From the IMG/VR virus record IMGVR_UViG_3300018080_000045, positions 1 through 44,464 of that record: a stretch of DNA of 44,464 nt, one strand, 5' to 3'. Origin of the DNA: a virus. Below are positions 6,648-13,150 of the stretch, one piece after another; position 1 is the first letter of the stretch, and each line of letters begins with the position of its first letter. The position numbers were made by a program, and so were the translations under genes. The notes under the pieces were generated by a model. It saw nothing but the letters and a program-made list of their open reading frames with translations. It had not been told where the DNA came from and ran no database searches.

Positions 6648-7232
6648 TTAATCCCCTATGCCGTCTATCTTTTGCTCTATCTTCTCGTGTTCTCCTTTGA
6701 TAAACTCCGTAATCTTATCCCTTTTGTTAATAAACGTTTCTTTGTTTTCTTTCGTGGGGTTGTCCACCATTCGCTTAATGTCAGGAATTAACGCAAACGC
6801 AGAAGCTACGCTTAATTTACCTAAAAAATCTTTTTGCTTTGTTTGTTCCAATAGCTGTAAGTCCTCATAAGAAAACCTTATTCCGTTGAGATTAAACTTA
6901 AATCGCTTATCTGCATTAAGGTTGATGTCAACGCTTACATCTTCTCTTTGCTTCGCTTCTTCGTCTAGCTCTTGAGCTTCTTTAAGTTTTATACTCCATT
7001 CTATAATCTTTTTGTCGTTGCCTTTCTCGGTAAACTCTTTTAATTTCTCTTTACACTCGTAAACCCTCTTATCTGTTTCCCTTCTTCCTTTGCTACTTGC
7101 GTTTACTGTCATAACTGCACCAAAATGTGAATTAAGCCAAAAGTTAACCCATTCTACCTTTGACCTTAAACTGTGTGTTCCTCTTTGTCCGTTAGTGTCG
7201 CTAACAGTTGCGTATAATGGTTGATACGCCAT
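6648..7232 (-). CDS. Hypothetical 194-residue protein
   Basis: A strong GAGGAGG lies within the end of the upstream gene, 8 nt from the ATG. The N-terminus (MAYQPLYATVSDTNGQRGTH) looks ordered. The middle is charged helix (KEKLKEFTEKGNDKK), and residues about 100-120 carry strands (VDINLNADKRFKFNLNGIRF). The C-terminus is helical and ends in GIGD. No family is recognised. Its proximity to the arm's promoter and its strong ribosome site suggest abundant early expression. Confidence 0.7.
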   Translation of the reverse strand: MAYQPLYATVSDTNGQRGTHSLRSKVEWVNFWLNSHFGAVMTVNASSKGRRETDKRVYECKEKLKEFTEKGNDKKIIEWSIKLKEAQELDEEAKQREDVSVDINLNADKRFKFNLNGIRFSYEDLQLLEQTKQKDFLGKLSVASAFALIPDIKRMVDNPTKENKETFINKRDKITEFIKGEHEKIEQKIDGIGD

Positions 7233-7233
7233 T

Positions 7234-7413
7234 TTAAATGTCCTCCTCGTCTATTTCGCTTCCGTCTAAGCCATATATCACATATTTCTTTTTATCTAAA
7301 ATGCCTATTTGACATTTAGAGAACACTCGGTTTAATTCTTCATCTCCACTCACTAAAAAAGTTCCTTCTTGGTCTAATCCCTTTAAGGTCTTTACAATAT
7401 CTTTTACTTTCAT
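7234..7413 (-). CDS. Hypothetical acidic mini-protein
   Basis: The 59-residue frame starts MKVKDIVKTLKGLDQEGTFL and ends YGLDGSEIDEEDI. A GAGGT motif is about 8 nt before the ATG. It ends 1 nt before the next start. The acidic, compact sequence is typical of small phage inhibitors or DNA mimics, but that is speculation. It is the first well-supported gene after the non-coding region on this arm. Confidence 0.65.
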   Translation of the reverse strand: MKVKDIVKTLKGLDQEGTFLVSGDEELNRVFSKCQIGILDKKKYVIYGLDGSEIDEEDI

Positions 7414-7610
7414 TTTCTCTACCTCACCTATTTAAAACAGTTTTGGGAACAAAAAATAAAACGAAAATCGCTTTAATCTTTGCTCCTTTCAAAACGCCTT
7501 TAATAGCGGTTTAAATTCCGAAAAATTTAAATATGATGAATGTAAAAATTTGGACACCCAAAAATCCTACTACTCTAAAATGACTACACTTATTTTGAAC
7601 AATTAAGCCA

Positions 7611-7631
7611 ATGTGTTCACTGAAAACACAT
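7611..7631. repeat. Inverted repeat
   Basis: ATGTGTT (7611-7617) and AACACAT (7625-7631) form a perfect 7-bp dyad with a 7-nt spacer. It could be an operator or a small hairpin in the non-coding region. Confidence 0.6.
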
Positions 7632-7677
7632 TTAGCGACATACAAATCGTGTTGTCATTATTAAGTGGGAGTATGCC

Positions 7678-7757
7678 GTTGCTTACCCTTATCCTTAAAC
7701 ACTTTGTATGAAAATGCTAAAAAAATAAAAATTGGGGTGAGTGTAAGGGTAAGTAAC
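7678..7757. repeat. Long-spaced inverted repeat
   Basis: GTTGCTTACCCTTA (7678-7691) is the reverse complement of TAAGGGTAAGTAAC (7744-7757) with one mismatch. The 52-nt spacer includes an A-rich run. The 14-bp arms could form a cruciform or a pair of opposed binding sites for an initiator or repressor. Confidence 0.65.
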
Positions 7758-7857
7758 TACCTACCCCCTACGTATTAGTAACAACACCTCGTTTTTGTAA
7801 CTCGTTAGTGATTTCCTTCTCCATAGCCAATAATTGAGGAATGTTTGACATAATGAG

Positions 7858-7901
7858 CAGGTGAGAGAAGTTTCTCACTTGGTAACAGGAAGCCCCTTTT
7901 T
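7858..7901 (+). repeat. Hairpin followed by T8
   Basis: CAGGTGAGA (7858-7866) pairs with TCTCACTTG (7873-7881), 9 bp with one G-T wobble and a 6-nt loop. A run of eight T follows near 7894 on the plus strand. It looks like a terminator of a plus-strand RNA, although no gene lies upstream on that strand. A small untranslated RNA is possible. Confidence 0.4.
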
Positions 7902-7927
7902 TTTCCATAGTCTTACACCTAGACGTT

Positions 7928-7945
7928 TTGAAAAAAAAGAAATTA
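7928..7945 (-). terminator. Oligo-T terminator after the first minus-strand gene
   Basis: On the minus strand the TAA stop at 7943 is followed by TTTCTTTTTTTT. A weak CCCC/GGGG pairing lies within the last codons. This fits an archaeal U-tract terminator and separates the 52-residue gene from the rest of the arm. Confidence 0.6.
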
Positions 7946-8101
7946 TAACCCCTTCCCTATGGGGGGGCTATTCTGTATGTTACGCTTCCGTACTGCTTGC
8001 ACCCATCTGATATTATCAAGCGTTCTGATCTGATTATTATATGTGTCCCAATCCATAAACGTTGGATTGAACAACCTTCTTATCTTGGTTATGATTGACA
8101 T
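7943..8101 (-). CDS. Hypothetical small protein
   Basis: The start at 8101 (MSIITKIRRLFNPTFMDWDT) is chosen because GGTGAT lies about 5 nt upstream. An in-frame ATG at 8125 would add eight residues. The product has 52 residues, is basic (RKRNIQNSPPIGKGL) and has a Trp-rich centre. It is the gene nearest the divergence point and is bounded by its own terminator, so it may be a separate regulatory transcript. Function is unknown. Confidence 0.5.
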   Translation of the reverse strand: MSIITKIRRLFNPTFMDWDTYNNQIRTLDNIRWVQAVRKRNIQNSPPIGKGL

Positions 8102-8165
8102 AATATCACCTTTTTTATTTGACATAATAAACCTATGTGTTTATTACGATATAAAGGAATGAAGG

Positions 8166-8179
8166 CATATTTATAAATG
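8166..8179 (-). promoter_or_regulatory. TATA-like promoter for the minus arm
   Basis: CATTTATAAATATG on the minus strand lies about 45-70 bp upstream of the possible starts at 8125 and 8101. The predicted transcript start near 8148 would give a short leader. The call is inferred from an archaeal TATA-like sequence and spacing. Confidence 0.4.
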
Positions 8180-8296
8180 TATTGGAGTTGTGACTATTGT
8201 AATCACATAGCTACATCGTTACGGGGTGGTAGTGACAATAAGGGGGGGTGTGAGTAGAGAGAGTACCTAACATCTATTTTCTTAACATTTTTAGCA

Positions 8297-8328
8297 AGTC
8301 TAGACAAAGTATATGAAAAGTATAGACT
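8297..8328. promoter_or_regulatory. Inverted repeat upstream of the plus-arm promoter
   Basis: AGTCTA (8297-8302) and TAGACT (8323-8328) form a dyad about 15 bp upstream of the TATA-like box at 8343. The interval contains the direct near-repeats AAGTATAT and AAGTATAG. This is the position of an activator or repressor site in archaeal promoters. Confidence 0.45.
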
Positions 8329-8342
8329 CAATCACATAAATC

Positions 8343-8357
8343 TTTAAATATATAAAC
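8343..8357 (+). promoter_or_regulatory. TATA-like promoter for the plus (morphogenesis) arm
   Basis: TTTAAATATATAAAC is the strongest TATA-like sequence ahead of the plus-strand genes. Transcription would start near 8375-8380 and leave a leader of about 170 nt before the first gene at 8547. The call is inferred from sequence; a BRE is not obvious. Confidence 0.45.
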
Positions 8358-8439
8358 CCCTTACTTAATTTGAAATATATTGGTATTTTCCGCCACGAGG
8401 CATAACCAAAGCTTTTTTCATAAGAAAAGTACCTCTTTT

Positions 8440-8545
8440 TTGTATGAAGCGAAATATTGTGTTGCCCGATGCTTCTTGCTGCGGTGTTGGGTGGGGGTCC
8501 CCCGGATTCCCGAACAGGTATGTTTGGTGGCGGGTTATAATCAAA
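8440..8545 (+). other. GC-rich, possibly structured leader
   Basis: This part of the 5' leader is much richer in G and C than its surroundings. It contains GGGGGTCCCCC (near 8495) and CGAACAGGTATGTTTG, which can fold into a small hairpin. A leader RNA structure or binding site is likely. No known riboswitch class is recognised. The antisense frame of 85 codons here is not convincing. Confidence 0.35.
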
Positions 8546-8546
8546 A

Positions 8547-8717
8547 ATGAACAACAAAAAAAATAAAGGTTATTTAGTTCTTTGGGAACAGCTTAGAAAA
8601 TTTGTAGAGGACGCAAATCCAAAGGTTGCAACAAAGGAAGAACTCGAAGACGCACTCTACGAATTCATACCCGCAACATTAGGGAAGTTACAAAAGCTCT
8701 ATAAAGATTTAAAATGA
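8547..8717 (+). CDS. Hypothetical small helical protein, first gene of the plus arm
   Basis: The 56-residue frame starts MNNKKNKGYLVLWEQLRKFV and continues through KEELEDALYEFIPATLGKLQ. It is mostly helical, and its stop overlaps the next start as ATGA. No Shine-Dalgarno is evident. Function is unknown. Confidence 0.55.
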   Translation: MNNKKNKGYLVLWEQLRKFVEDANPKVATKEELEDALYEFIPATLGKLQKLYKDLK

Positions 8718-8839
8718 AATTAAAACTAGGAACACACGGGCACGGGCAAGCGTTAGTCTTCAGGTGCAGGTTCTTCACTTTGGTCATTCACTGGCACAAA
8801 CGTGAAGATTGGGACAGGCACAAAAGACTGGCGGATTAA
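8714..8839 (+). CDS. Hypothetical mini-protein, His/Arg-rich
   Basis: The 41-residue frame starts MKLKLGTHGHGQALVFRCRF and ends WHKREDWDRHKRLAD. It is held between two genes by an ATGA overlap upstream and a 2-nt gap downstream, which supports translation. The strand-like LVFRCRFFTLVIHW stretch could be one sheet edge. No family is recognised. Confidence 0.5.
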   Translation: MKLKLGTHGHGQALVFRCRFFTLVIHWHKREDWDRHKRLAD

Positions 8840-8841
8840 AG

Positions 8842-9168
8842 ATGAACCTCGGACTCAATAAAAGAGAAAGATTGATTTTCCTATTCGTTGGAGCCTTCTT
8901 ATCTTTTGTTTTTCAAAAGGTTAGCCTTTTTATCTTGTTTGTAATTGTTTTTATTGTTTTTACAACTTGGAGACCCATTTATGGATTTTTTTTCAAAAGA
9001 GGTATGAGGTGGAATCCAAAAGCAATTGATTATTCTGTGGGTGTTGATCCACATGATTTAATCACTGGAAAGACATATACGCAGGAAGAAGCGAGGAGGC
9101 TTCCAAAAAAAATAAAGGGAAGACTAATCAACAAGCCGAGAAAGGTAGGATGTTGGGTGAAGAAATAA
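8842..9168 (+). CDS. Membrane protein with two hydrophobic segments
   Basis: The start at 8842 (MNLGLNKRERLIFLFVGAFL) follows the previous stop by 2 nt; an upstream ATG at 8809 is less likely. The product has 108 residues. Two adjacent hydrophobic helices (about residues 11-25 and 28-46) are followed by a basic soluble tail (GKTYTQEEARRLPKKIKGRL). The tail is probably cytoplasmic. It may anchor a complex at the membrane. Function is unknown. Confidence 0.65.
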   Translation: MNLGLNKRERLIFLFVGAFLSFVFQKVSLFILFVIVFIVFTTWRPIYGFFFKRGMRWNPKAIDYSVGVDPHDLITGKTYTQEEARRLPKKIKGRLINKPRKVGCWVKK

Positions 9169-9335
9169 TGGTTTATGAAATACCAAATGCAGATGAGATT
9201 GCACAAGAAGTGGAGCCCGTGAATCCTCAACCTATGGGCTCTTTGAAGGTAGTCCGAATACCTGTTACACACTTTAGGTCATTAAGGTTTGATCCAAAGA
9301 GGGGAGCTATTGAGCTCTACTTTTTTGAGTTTTAA
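9168..9335 (+). CDS. Hypothetical small protein
   Basis: The start at 9168 (MVYEIPNADEIAQEVEPVNP) forms a TAATG overlap with the upstream stop and has GGTGA 8 nt before it. The product has 55 residues, with an acidic first half and strands in the second (SLKVVRIPVTHF, AIELYFFEF). It lies 1 nt before the ERCC4 nuclease gene. No family is recognised. Confidence 0.55.
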   Translation: MVYEIPNADEIAQEVEPVNPQPMGSLKVVRIPVTHFRSLRFDPKRGAIELYFFEF

Positions 9336-9336
9336 G

Positions 9337-9807
9337 ATGACAGGCCCAATTATCCTGGTAGATACAAGGGAACAAGAGCCTTTGTGGGAAAAGGGTGAGC
9401 CAGGGATTTCATTCAAGAAGTTACAAGTTTGCGACTACACGACTCCTTTCCTTCTTGGAAAGGCACACGCAGAACGGAAGTCTCCGAATGACTTGTATAG
9501 CTCAATAATTGGCGACCACGAGAGATTCAAACGAATGATTAAGAGGGCAGTAAAATTAGATATCAAGATCGCTGTGTTTGTAGAGTGCCCAGAGAGGCAG
9601 TTTTATGGCAAAAGATTTAAATTTGGTTGGAAGCTAAAGGTGAAAGGCAACCAATTAGCAAAGACAATTAAGACTATGAAGTCCAGATACAATCTGGATT
9701 TCTATTGGTGCAAGGATAGACAAGATATGAAGGATAAGATAGTGGATTGGTTTATTGAATATGGTAAGATTGCAAGAAGTCAAGAGGCCCAACGGGAGTA
9801 CACTTAG
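9337..9807 (+). CDS. ERCC4/XPF-type structure-specific nuclease
   Basis: The product has 156 residues and is essentially one ERCC4 nuclease domain. Key parts are ILVDTREQEPLW (D9, R11, E12), a central Asp in VCDYTTPF (D33), and AERKSPNDL (E46, R47, K48), matching the GDX(n)ERKX3D signature. Archaeal Hef and XPF nucleases use these residues to cut branched DNA and flaps. No helix-hairpin-helix or helicase domain is attached, so it is a minimal viral version, perhaps for resolving recombination or replication branches before packaging. The start at 9337 lies just after the previous stop; a longer frame from 9289 would add 16 unlikely residues. Confidence 0.88.
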   Translation: MTGPIILVDTREQEPLWEKGEPGISFKKLQVCDYTTPFLLGKAHAERKSPNDLYSSIIGDHERFKRMIKRAVKLDIKIAVFVECPERQFYGKRFKFGWKLKVKGNQLAKTIKTMKSRYNLDFYWCKDRQDMKDKIVDWFIEYGKIARSQEAQREYT

Positions 9808-9919
9808 TGTATTAACAATTCCGAAGGAAGCGAAGGAAATGGCTGGACTCCAAAAAGGAGATGAGCTTTATGTAGCTGCTGAAGGGAAAGGTAAGCTAAG
9901 TGTTCGGAGGATGGAATGA
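9761..9919 (+). CDS. AbrB/SpoVT-type DNA-binding mini-protein
   Basis: This 52-residue frame (MVRLQEVKRPNGSTLSVLTI at its start) overlaps the end of the nuclease gene by 47 nt. It carries the swapped-hairpin AbrB pattern: NGSTLSVLTIPKEAKEMAGL, then KGDELYV, then a second strand (GKLSVRR). This family forms dimers that bind DNA as transition-state regulators or antitoxins and is common in archaea. No toxin gene is recognised next to it, so a transcriptional regulator of the plus arm is more likely. Its stop overlaps the next start by ATGA. Confidence 0.8.
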   Translation: MVRLQEVKRPNGSTLSVLTIPKEAKEMAGLQKGDELYVAAEGKGKLSVRRME

Positions 9920-10569
9920 TGGGTTGGATTAAAGATTTGATATGGGGGAGAAAAGTATTATTTGATAAATCTCTTTGGAAGGACAACCGAGTGATGGCCT
10001 GGTGTATTTATGGCTCTAAATTAAAAGTCTGTGATTTTGCTAAACACTTCAGTCGGTTCCACCGCACATTTAAATACAGGCTTTTTGTGCCCATCCTCAA
10101 ATTGAGCGAGTTATTTGTTGGAAAGAAAATACCAAGCGAACCACGAAAAGAATGGCATGATGATAAATTGAATGCTTTTAACCGTGCATGGGACAAAAGC
10201 ATTTATGAATGGGGGAAATATTATTTTTATAAATTGAATGATGACTTGCCCCTTCCTCCTTCTGAAAAAGAAATGGAGCATTTTATAAAGACCCGACCCT
10301 GTGTTAAATTACTCAATTCAATCAAGCGACTTGCTATGATTGGCTTATTGTGGGACACGGGGTACAGGGAATTCTATAATGTTTTTTCTTTAAACTTTAC
10401 AGTTGAGATGAACAAACTAGCTGGAAAGGACAATAAATATAGGCATTTGTTTTATAGGGAGCCCCACATAGAAGATGTGCTTTATTATGCAATTGGTAAG
10501 GAAATGGCGAATTCTCCCAGGATGCTTATGTTCTTAAATCGATTAGAAAAAGGGGGTGCTAAAAAATGA
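9916..10569 (+). CDS. Hypothetical 217-residue protein
   Basis: The sequence is rich in Trp, Phe, Tyr and Lys, with several helical blocks (KDLIWGRKVLFDKSLW, AFNRAWDKSIYEWGKYYFYK, LLNSIKRLAMIGLLW). No clear transmembrane segment or catalytic motif is seen. It is coupled by ATGA overlaps to the AbrB gene upstream and the next gene downstream. It is not recognised. Confidence 0.7.
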   Translation: MMGWIKDLIWGRKVLFDKSLWKDNRVMAWCIYGSKLKVCDFAKHFSRFHRTFKYRLFVPILKLSELFVGKKIPSEPRKEWHDDKLNAFNRAWDKSIYEWGKYYFYKLNDDLPLPPSEKEMEHFIKTRPCVKLLNSIKRLAMIGLLWDTGYREFYNVFSLNFTVEMNKLAGKDNKYRHLFYREPHIEDVLYYAIGKEMANSPRMLMFLNRLEKGGAKK

Positions 10570-10937
10570 AGTATAAACCAAGGTATGCAAAAGGACAAGT
10601 TTTAGTCCATTTTTCTAATGGAAGCGGGGATGTTTTTGCCCAAGCAGTAGGAAATTCACTAGGCTATAAATATCTTGGAAGGAATACAAGCGGGTTCTGT
10701 GCGTATGCAACCTCTTATGGTAGGGAAAAAAAGGCAATCAAGGACTTTAAGAATCATTCTTGTGTGGAGTGGGTTGGCTTGAGGGATTTGAAATTAGAAT
10801 CTGGTATGAGCAAATTAGAGAATATTTGTATGATGTCCCAAGAGATAAGGGATGACTGGCCTATGGATGGTTGGAAACTCCGCAGAAAAGTCAAGGGATT
10901 AATTACGGAGCTAGAAAAACTATGCCCAATTATATGA
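10566..10937 (+). CDS. Protein resembling a stand-alone subtilase propeptide (I9-like)
   Basis: The product has 123 residues. Residues 8-75 follow the plan of fervidolysin-type/I9 propeptides: a strand (AKGQVLVHFSNGSGDVFAQA), then GNSLGYKYLGRN, a strand (GFCAYATSYGREKKAIKDF), then SCVEWVGLRDL where propeptides have a V-E-Y-V/A-E-x-N-type strand. Such domains fold and inhibit subtilisin-like proteases when separate. No subtilase is encoded here, so a host protease inhibitor is conceivable. The match is by eye and moderate. ATGA overlaps link it to its upstream neighbour. Confidence 0.6.
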   Translation: MKYKPRYAKGQVLVHFSNGSGDVFAQAVGNSLGYKYLGRNTSGFCAYATSYGREKKAIKDFKNHSCVEWVGLRDLKLESGMSKLENICMMSQEIRDDWPMDGWKLRRKVKGLITELEKLCPII

Positions 10938-11185
10938 GGTGGAAGGAAACTGAAATTAGAGAGATGATAGATATAGAAGAAGACAAACGGAATGCGTATG
11001 AGATTGTTGAGGCAAACTTAAGTAAAGTTGTGAGGGCGATTACAAACAAGAATAAAAGGGGGCTAGTCCAGGCAATTAATCACTTTGGAGAGGATTTAGA
11101 AAAATATAAGAAGAAGTTCCCAGATTATCAATATTCAAAATATCTTAGGTTATACGAAGACCTTAAGACATTTTATTGTAAGTGA
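10922..11185 (+). CDS. Hypothetical helical protein
   Basis: The start at 10922 (MPNYMRWKETEIREMIDIEE) has GGAG about 11 nt upstream; an ATG at 10934 in an ATGA overlap is equally plausible. The product has 87 or 83 residues, is charged and all helical (RNAYEIVEANLSKVVRAITN, then LEKYKKKFPDYQYSKYL). Its position just ahead of the terminase genes suggests a packaging accessory, but no motif supports this. Confidence 0.6.
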   Translation: MPNYMRWKETEIREMIDIEEDKRNAYEIVEANLSKVVRAITNKNKRGLVQAINHFGEDLEKYKKKFPDYQYSKYLRLYEDLKTFYCK

Positions 11186-11193
11186 GGTAAACT

Positions 11194-11622
11194 ATGGAAA
11201 TCATAAAAAAAGATGAGTTTGATAAAGCAGAAGAACTGCCCGAGCCGAAGCCAGATTCACTAGGATTAATTTCAGGTGATAAGTTTAAGGAAATGATGGA
11301 GCAGTTTAAGAATCCTGTTGATTTTCAGAGAGAGATTGCAGCCAGGATTAAATCTTTCTTGGATGTTCAAATCCAAAGAGACTTGGAGAAATTCAAGTTC
11401 TTGTCTGATTTGACACGAAGATGGGTCCGTCAGTTCAATGATATGTGTGATAGCATTCAGAAAGCCTATCACGGAGATAAGAGTGTGAATTTACATCTTC
11501 ATAAGGTAGTTTCACACGGACAGGTTGCTGCCAAGATAAGGAGGTCAAAGGAAGAGAATGAAGTTAAAACCCGTTCTGGTGGAGAAAGTAACGCCAGAGA
11601 TGGTCCAGGCGACAAAGGATAA
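11194..11622 (+). CDS. Hypothetical protein, small-terminase position
   Basis: The product has 142 residues. It has an acidic N-terminus, a long helical middle (MEQFKNPVDFQREIAARIKS and LEKFKFLSDLTRRWVRQF) and a basic, Gly/Arg-rich end. It precedes the large terminase gene and overlaps it by 65 nt. This is the usual place of a small terminase subunit. No helix-turn-helix is evident, so the terminase role is only positional. Confidence 0.6.
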   Translation: MEIIKKDEFDKAEELPEPKPDSLGLISGDKFKEMMEQFKNPVDFQREIAARIKSFLDVQIQRDLEKFKFLSDLTRRWVRQFNDMCDSIQKAYHGDKSVNLHLHKVVSHGQVAAKIRRSKEENEVKTRSGGESNARDGPGDKG

Positions 11623-13150
11623 ATTTGCTAGCTGGGATAAGGTGATTGAAGAGAATGCCCTCGAGAGCCCAGATAGCTCCAAGGTTAACGAAGCCTACAG
11701 ATTACTCTCTGATCCAACGATTTATGCTTATGCGTTCTTTAAAGACCCAAGGAAGACTACGGAACCCTTCCGAATGTACCCTTATCAGGATAGGATTCTG
11801 AATGACCCAAACAAAAGGATTATATTTGTTGCAGCTAATCAGATTGGGAAATCTATTGCGTTGTGCCTAAAGGCCAGTCATTTTGCTATTACTCATCCTG
11901 GAAAGACTGTGGTGATGGTCAGCAAGACGTTCCCCCAATCAAAAGACCTTCTTCTCCAGATAAAAGGGTTATTGAGGAATAGCGAGTTAGATTATAAGTT
12001 TGATATTGGAGAGACCGAAACAAAGACTGAGATATACTTCAAGCAGTATGAGGAAGTTGAGGTTTATGATGAATCTCTGGGCAAGACCTTCACCCAGCAA
12101 AAGGAGTTACCTCAATCAAGGATTATCTGTGTACCCGCAACTGAAGCAGCTTTGGGCTATGCAGTTGACCTTCTTCTTATTGACGAACTAGCCTTCTATG
12201 AAGATGGCAAATATATCTATGACCAGGTTCTTGAGCCAAGAACTTTCTTTACAAAAGGGCAGATTATTGTGTTTAGTAATCCAAATGGAGCACAAGGTAT
12301 TTTCTGGGAATTGTGGAGAGATACCCGATTCAGTAAATATCGCTTTAATTTCTTGGACTGTCCAAGCAATACTGAAGAAGAACTCAAGGAATTGATGAAA
12401 AGGAAGACCCGTGAGCAGATTGACTCAACACTTTTGGCTGAATTCACAAGTCCAGAAGGTGGATTCTTGACTCTCCAAGAGAGGAAAAATATGCAAGAAG
12501 AGAGACCTAATGTGCTCCCCGCTGTAATTACAAGACCCATTTACATTTTCTTTGATTGGGCAAAGTCTATGGATAGGACTGTCAGGACAATAGGAATTCC
12601 TGTTAAAGGTGGAGATGAAGACTGGGCAGATAAGGTCTATGTGTATGAAATGAAGGAATATCCAGAAGGCACACCTTATACGGATATTGTGGATAAAGAC
12701 CTTAAAAACCTTATAAAAACAATTGGTGGGGCAAATGTTGCTATGGTGGGTTGGGATAACACTGGAGTAGGGAGAGGTATAGAAGATTTTGTCAAGAGGG
12801 TTGAACAGCTTGGAATTATGGCTATGCCTGTTGATTTTGGGTTAGAGAATAAATCTAGGATTTATACACTCTTTAAGCTACTAGCAGAGAATGGAAGGAT
12901 AAAAATTCCTTATGTTGAAGAATGCGACCTTCAGCTTAGTAAGCTGATCTTCCAGAAGACTACGAAAGGATATTTACAAGTCCACCACGGGAAGGAGAAA
13001 GATAGAGATGACTTCCCAGACTCTCTAGCTGGGTTGTGTAGTTTGATGATCCAGCCAGATAATCCACCAATCACTGCTACGATTATTGGGGAAGAAGAAG
13101 GTGAAGAGGATGAAGATATAATGGAGGATGATTCGCTTGGAATCGCTTAG
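11558..13150 (+). CDS. Large terminase subunit (TerL)
   Basis: The product has 530 residues, typical of TerL. It is the motor that pumps DNA into the prohead and cuts it. The ATPase part has Walker A (VAANQIGKS, residues 91-99), Walker B with catalytic Glu (LLLIDE, 205-210) and a coupling motif (FSNPNG, 239-244). The RNase-H-like nuclease follows: IFFDWAKSMDR (D333), MVGWDNTGVG (D400) and DRDDFPDSLAG (D485/D488). The C-terminus is very acidic (EEEGEEDEDIMEDD). The start at 11558 overlaps the preceding gene. The next gene begins within its last 23 nt. Confidence 0.95.
   Translation: MKLKPVLVEKVTPEMVQATKDKFASWDKVIEENALESPDSSKVNEAYRLLSDPTIYAYAFFKDPRKTTEPFRMYPYQDRILNDPNKRIIFVAANQIGKSIALCLKASHFAITHPGKTVVMVSKTFPQSKDLLLQIKGLLRNSELDYKFDIGETETKTEIYFKQYEEVEVYDESLGKTFTQQKELPQSRIICVPATEAALGYAVDLLLIDELAFYEDGKYIYDQVLEPRTFFTKGQIIVFSNPNGAQGIFWELWRDTRFSKYRFNFLDCPSNTEEELKELMKRKTREQIDSTLLAEFTSPEGGFLTLQERKNMQEERPNVLPAVITRPIYIFFDWAKSMDRTVRTIGIPVKGGDEDWADKVYVYEMKEYPEGTPYTDIVDKDLKNLIKTIGGANVAMVGWDNTGVGRGIEDFVKRVEQLGIMAMPVDFGLENKSRIYTLFKLLAENGRIKIPYVEECDLQLSKLIFQKTTKGYLQVHHGKEKDRDDFPDSLAGLCSLMIQPDNPPITATIIGEEEGEEDEDIMEDDSLGIA

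Larger units (their letters stand above)
7414..7942. other. Non-coding region with inverted repeats (origin candidate)
   Basis: There is no convincing gene in this 529-bp stretch. It is AT-rich and holds at least three inverted repeats (7611-7631, 7678-7757, 7858-7881) and homopolymer runs. The short near-repeats CGCTTTAAT and CGCCTTTAAT occur close together around 7465-7500. It lies at the head of the minus-strand arm, close to where the arms diverge. A replication origin and/or early promoter region is the best reading, by position and structure only. Confidence 0.5.

Noticed and set aside
7768-7851. 27-codon minus-strand frame (MSNIPQLLAMEKEITNELQK...)
   Set aside because: It looks protein-like but is very short, lacks a Shine-Dalgarno and lies within repeats; not strong enough to call.
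8300-8557. 85-codon minus-strand frame in the divergent region
   Set aside because: It would cover the promoter and leader of the plus arm; composition is low-complexity and there is no ribosome site.
9761-9919. AbrB protein as the antitoxin of a toxin-antitoxin pair
   Set aside because: The adjacent 217-residue product is much larger than typical partners and shows no PIN, MazF or Doc motif.
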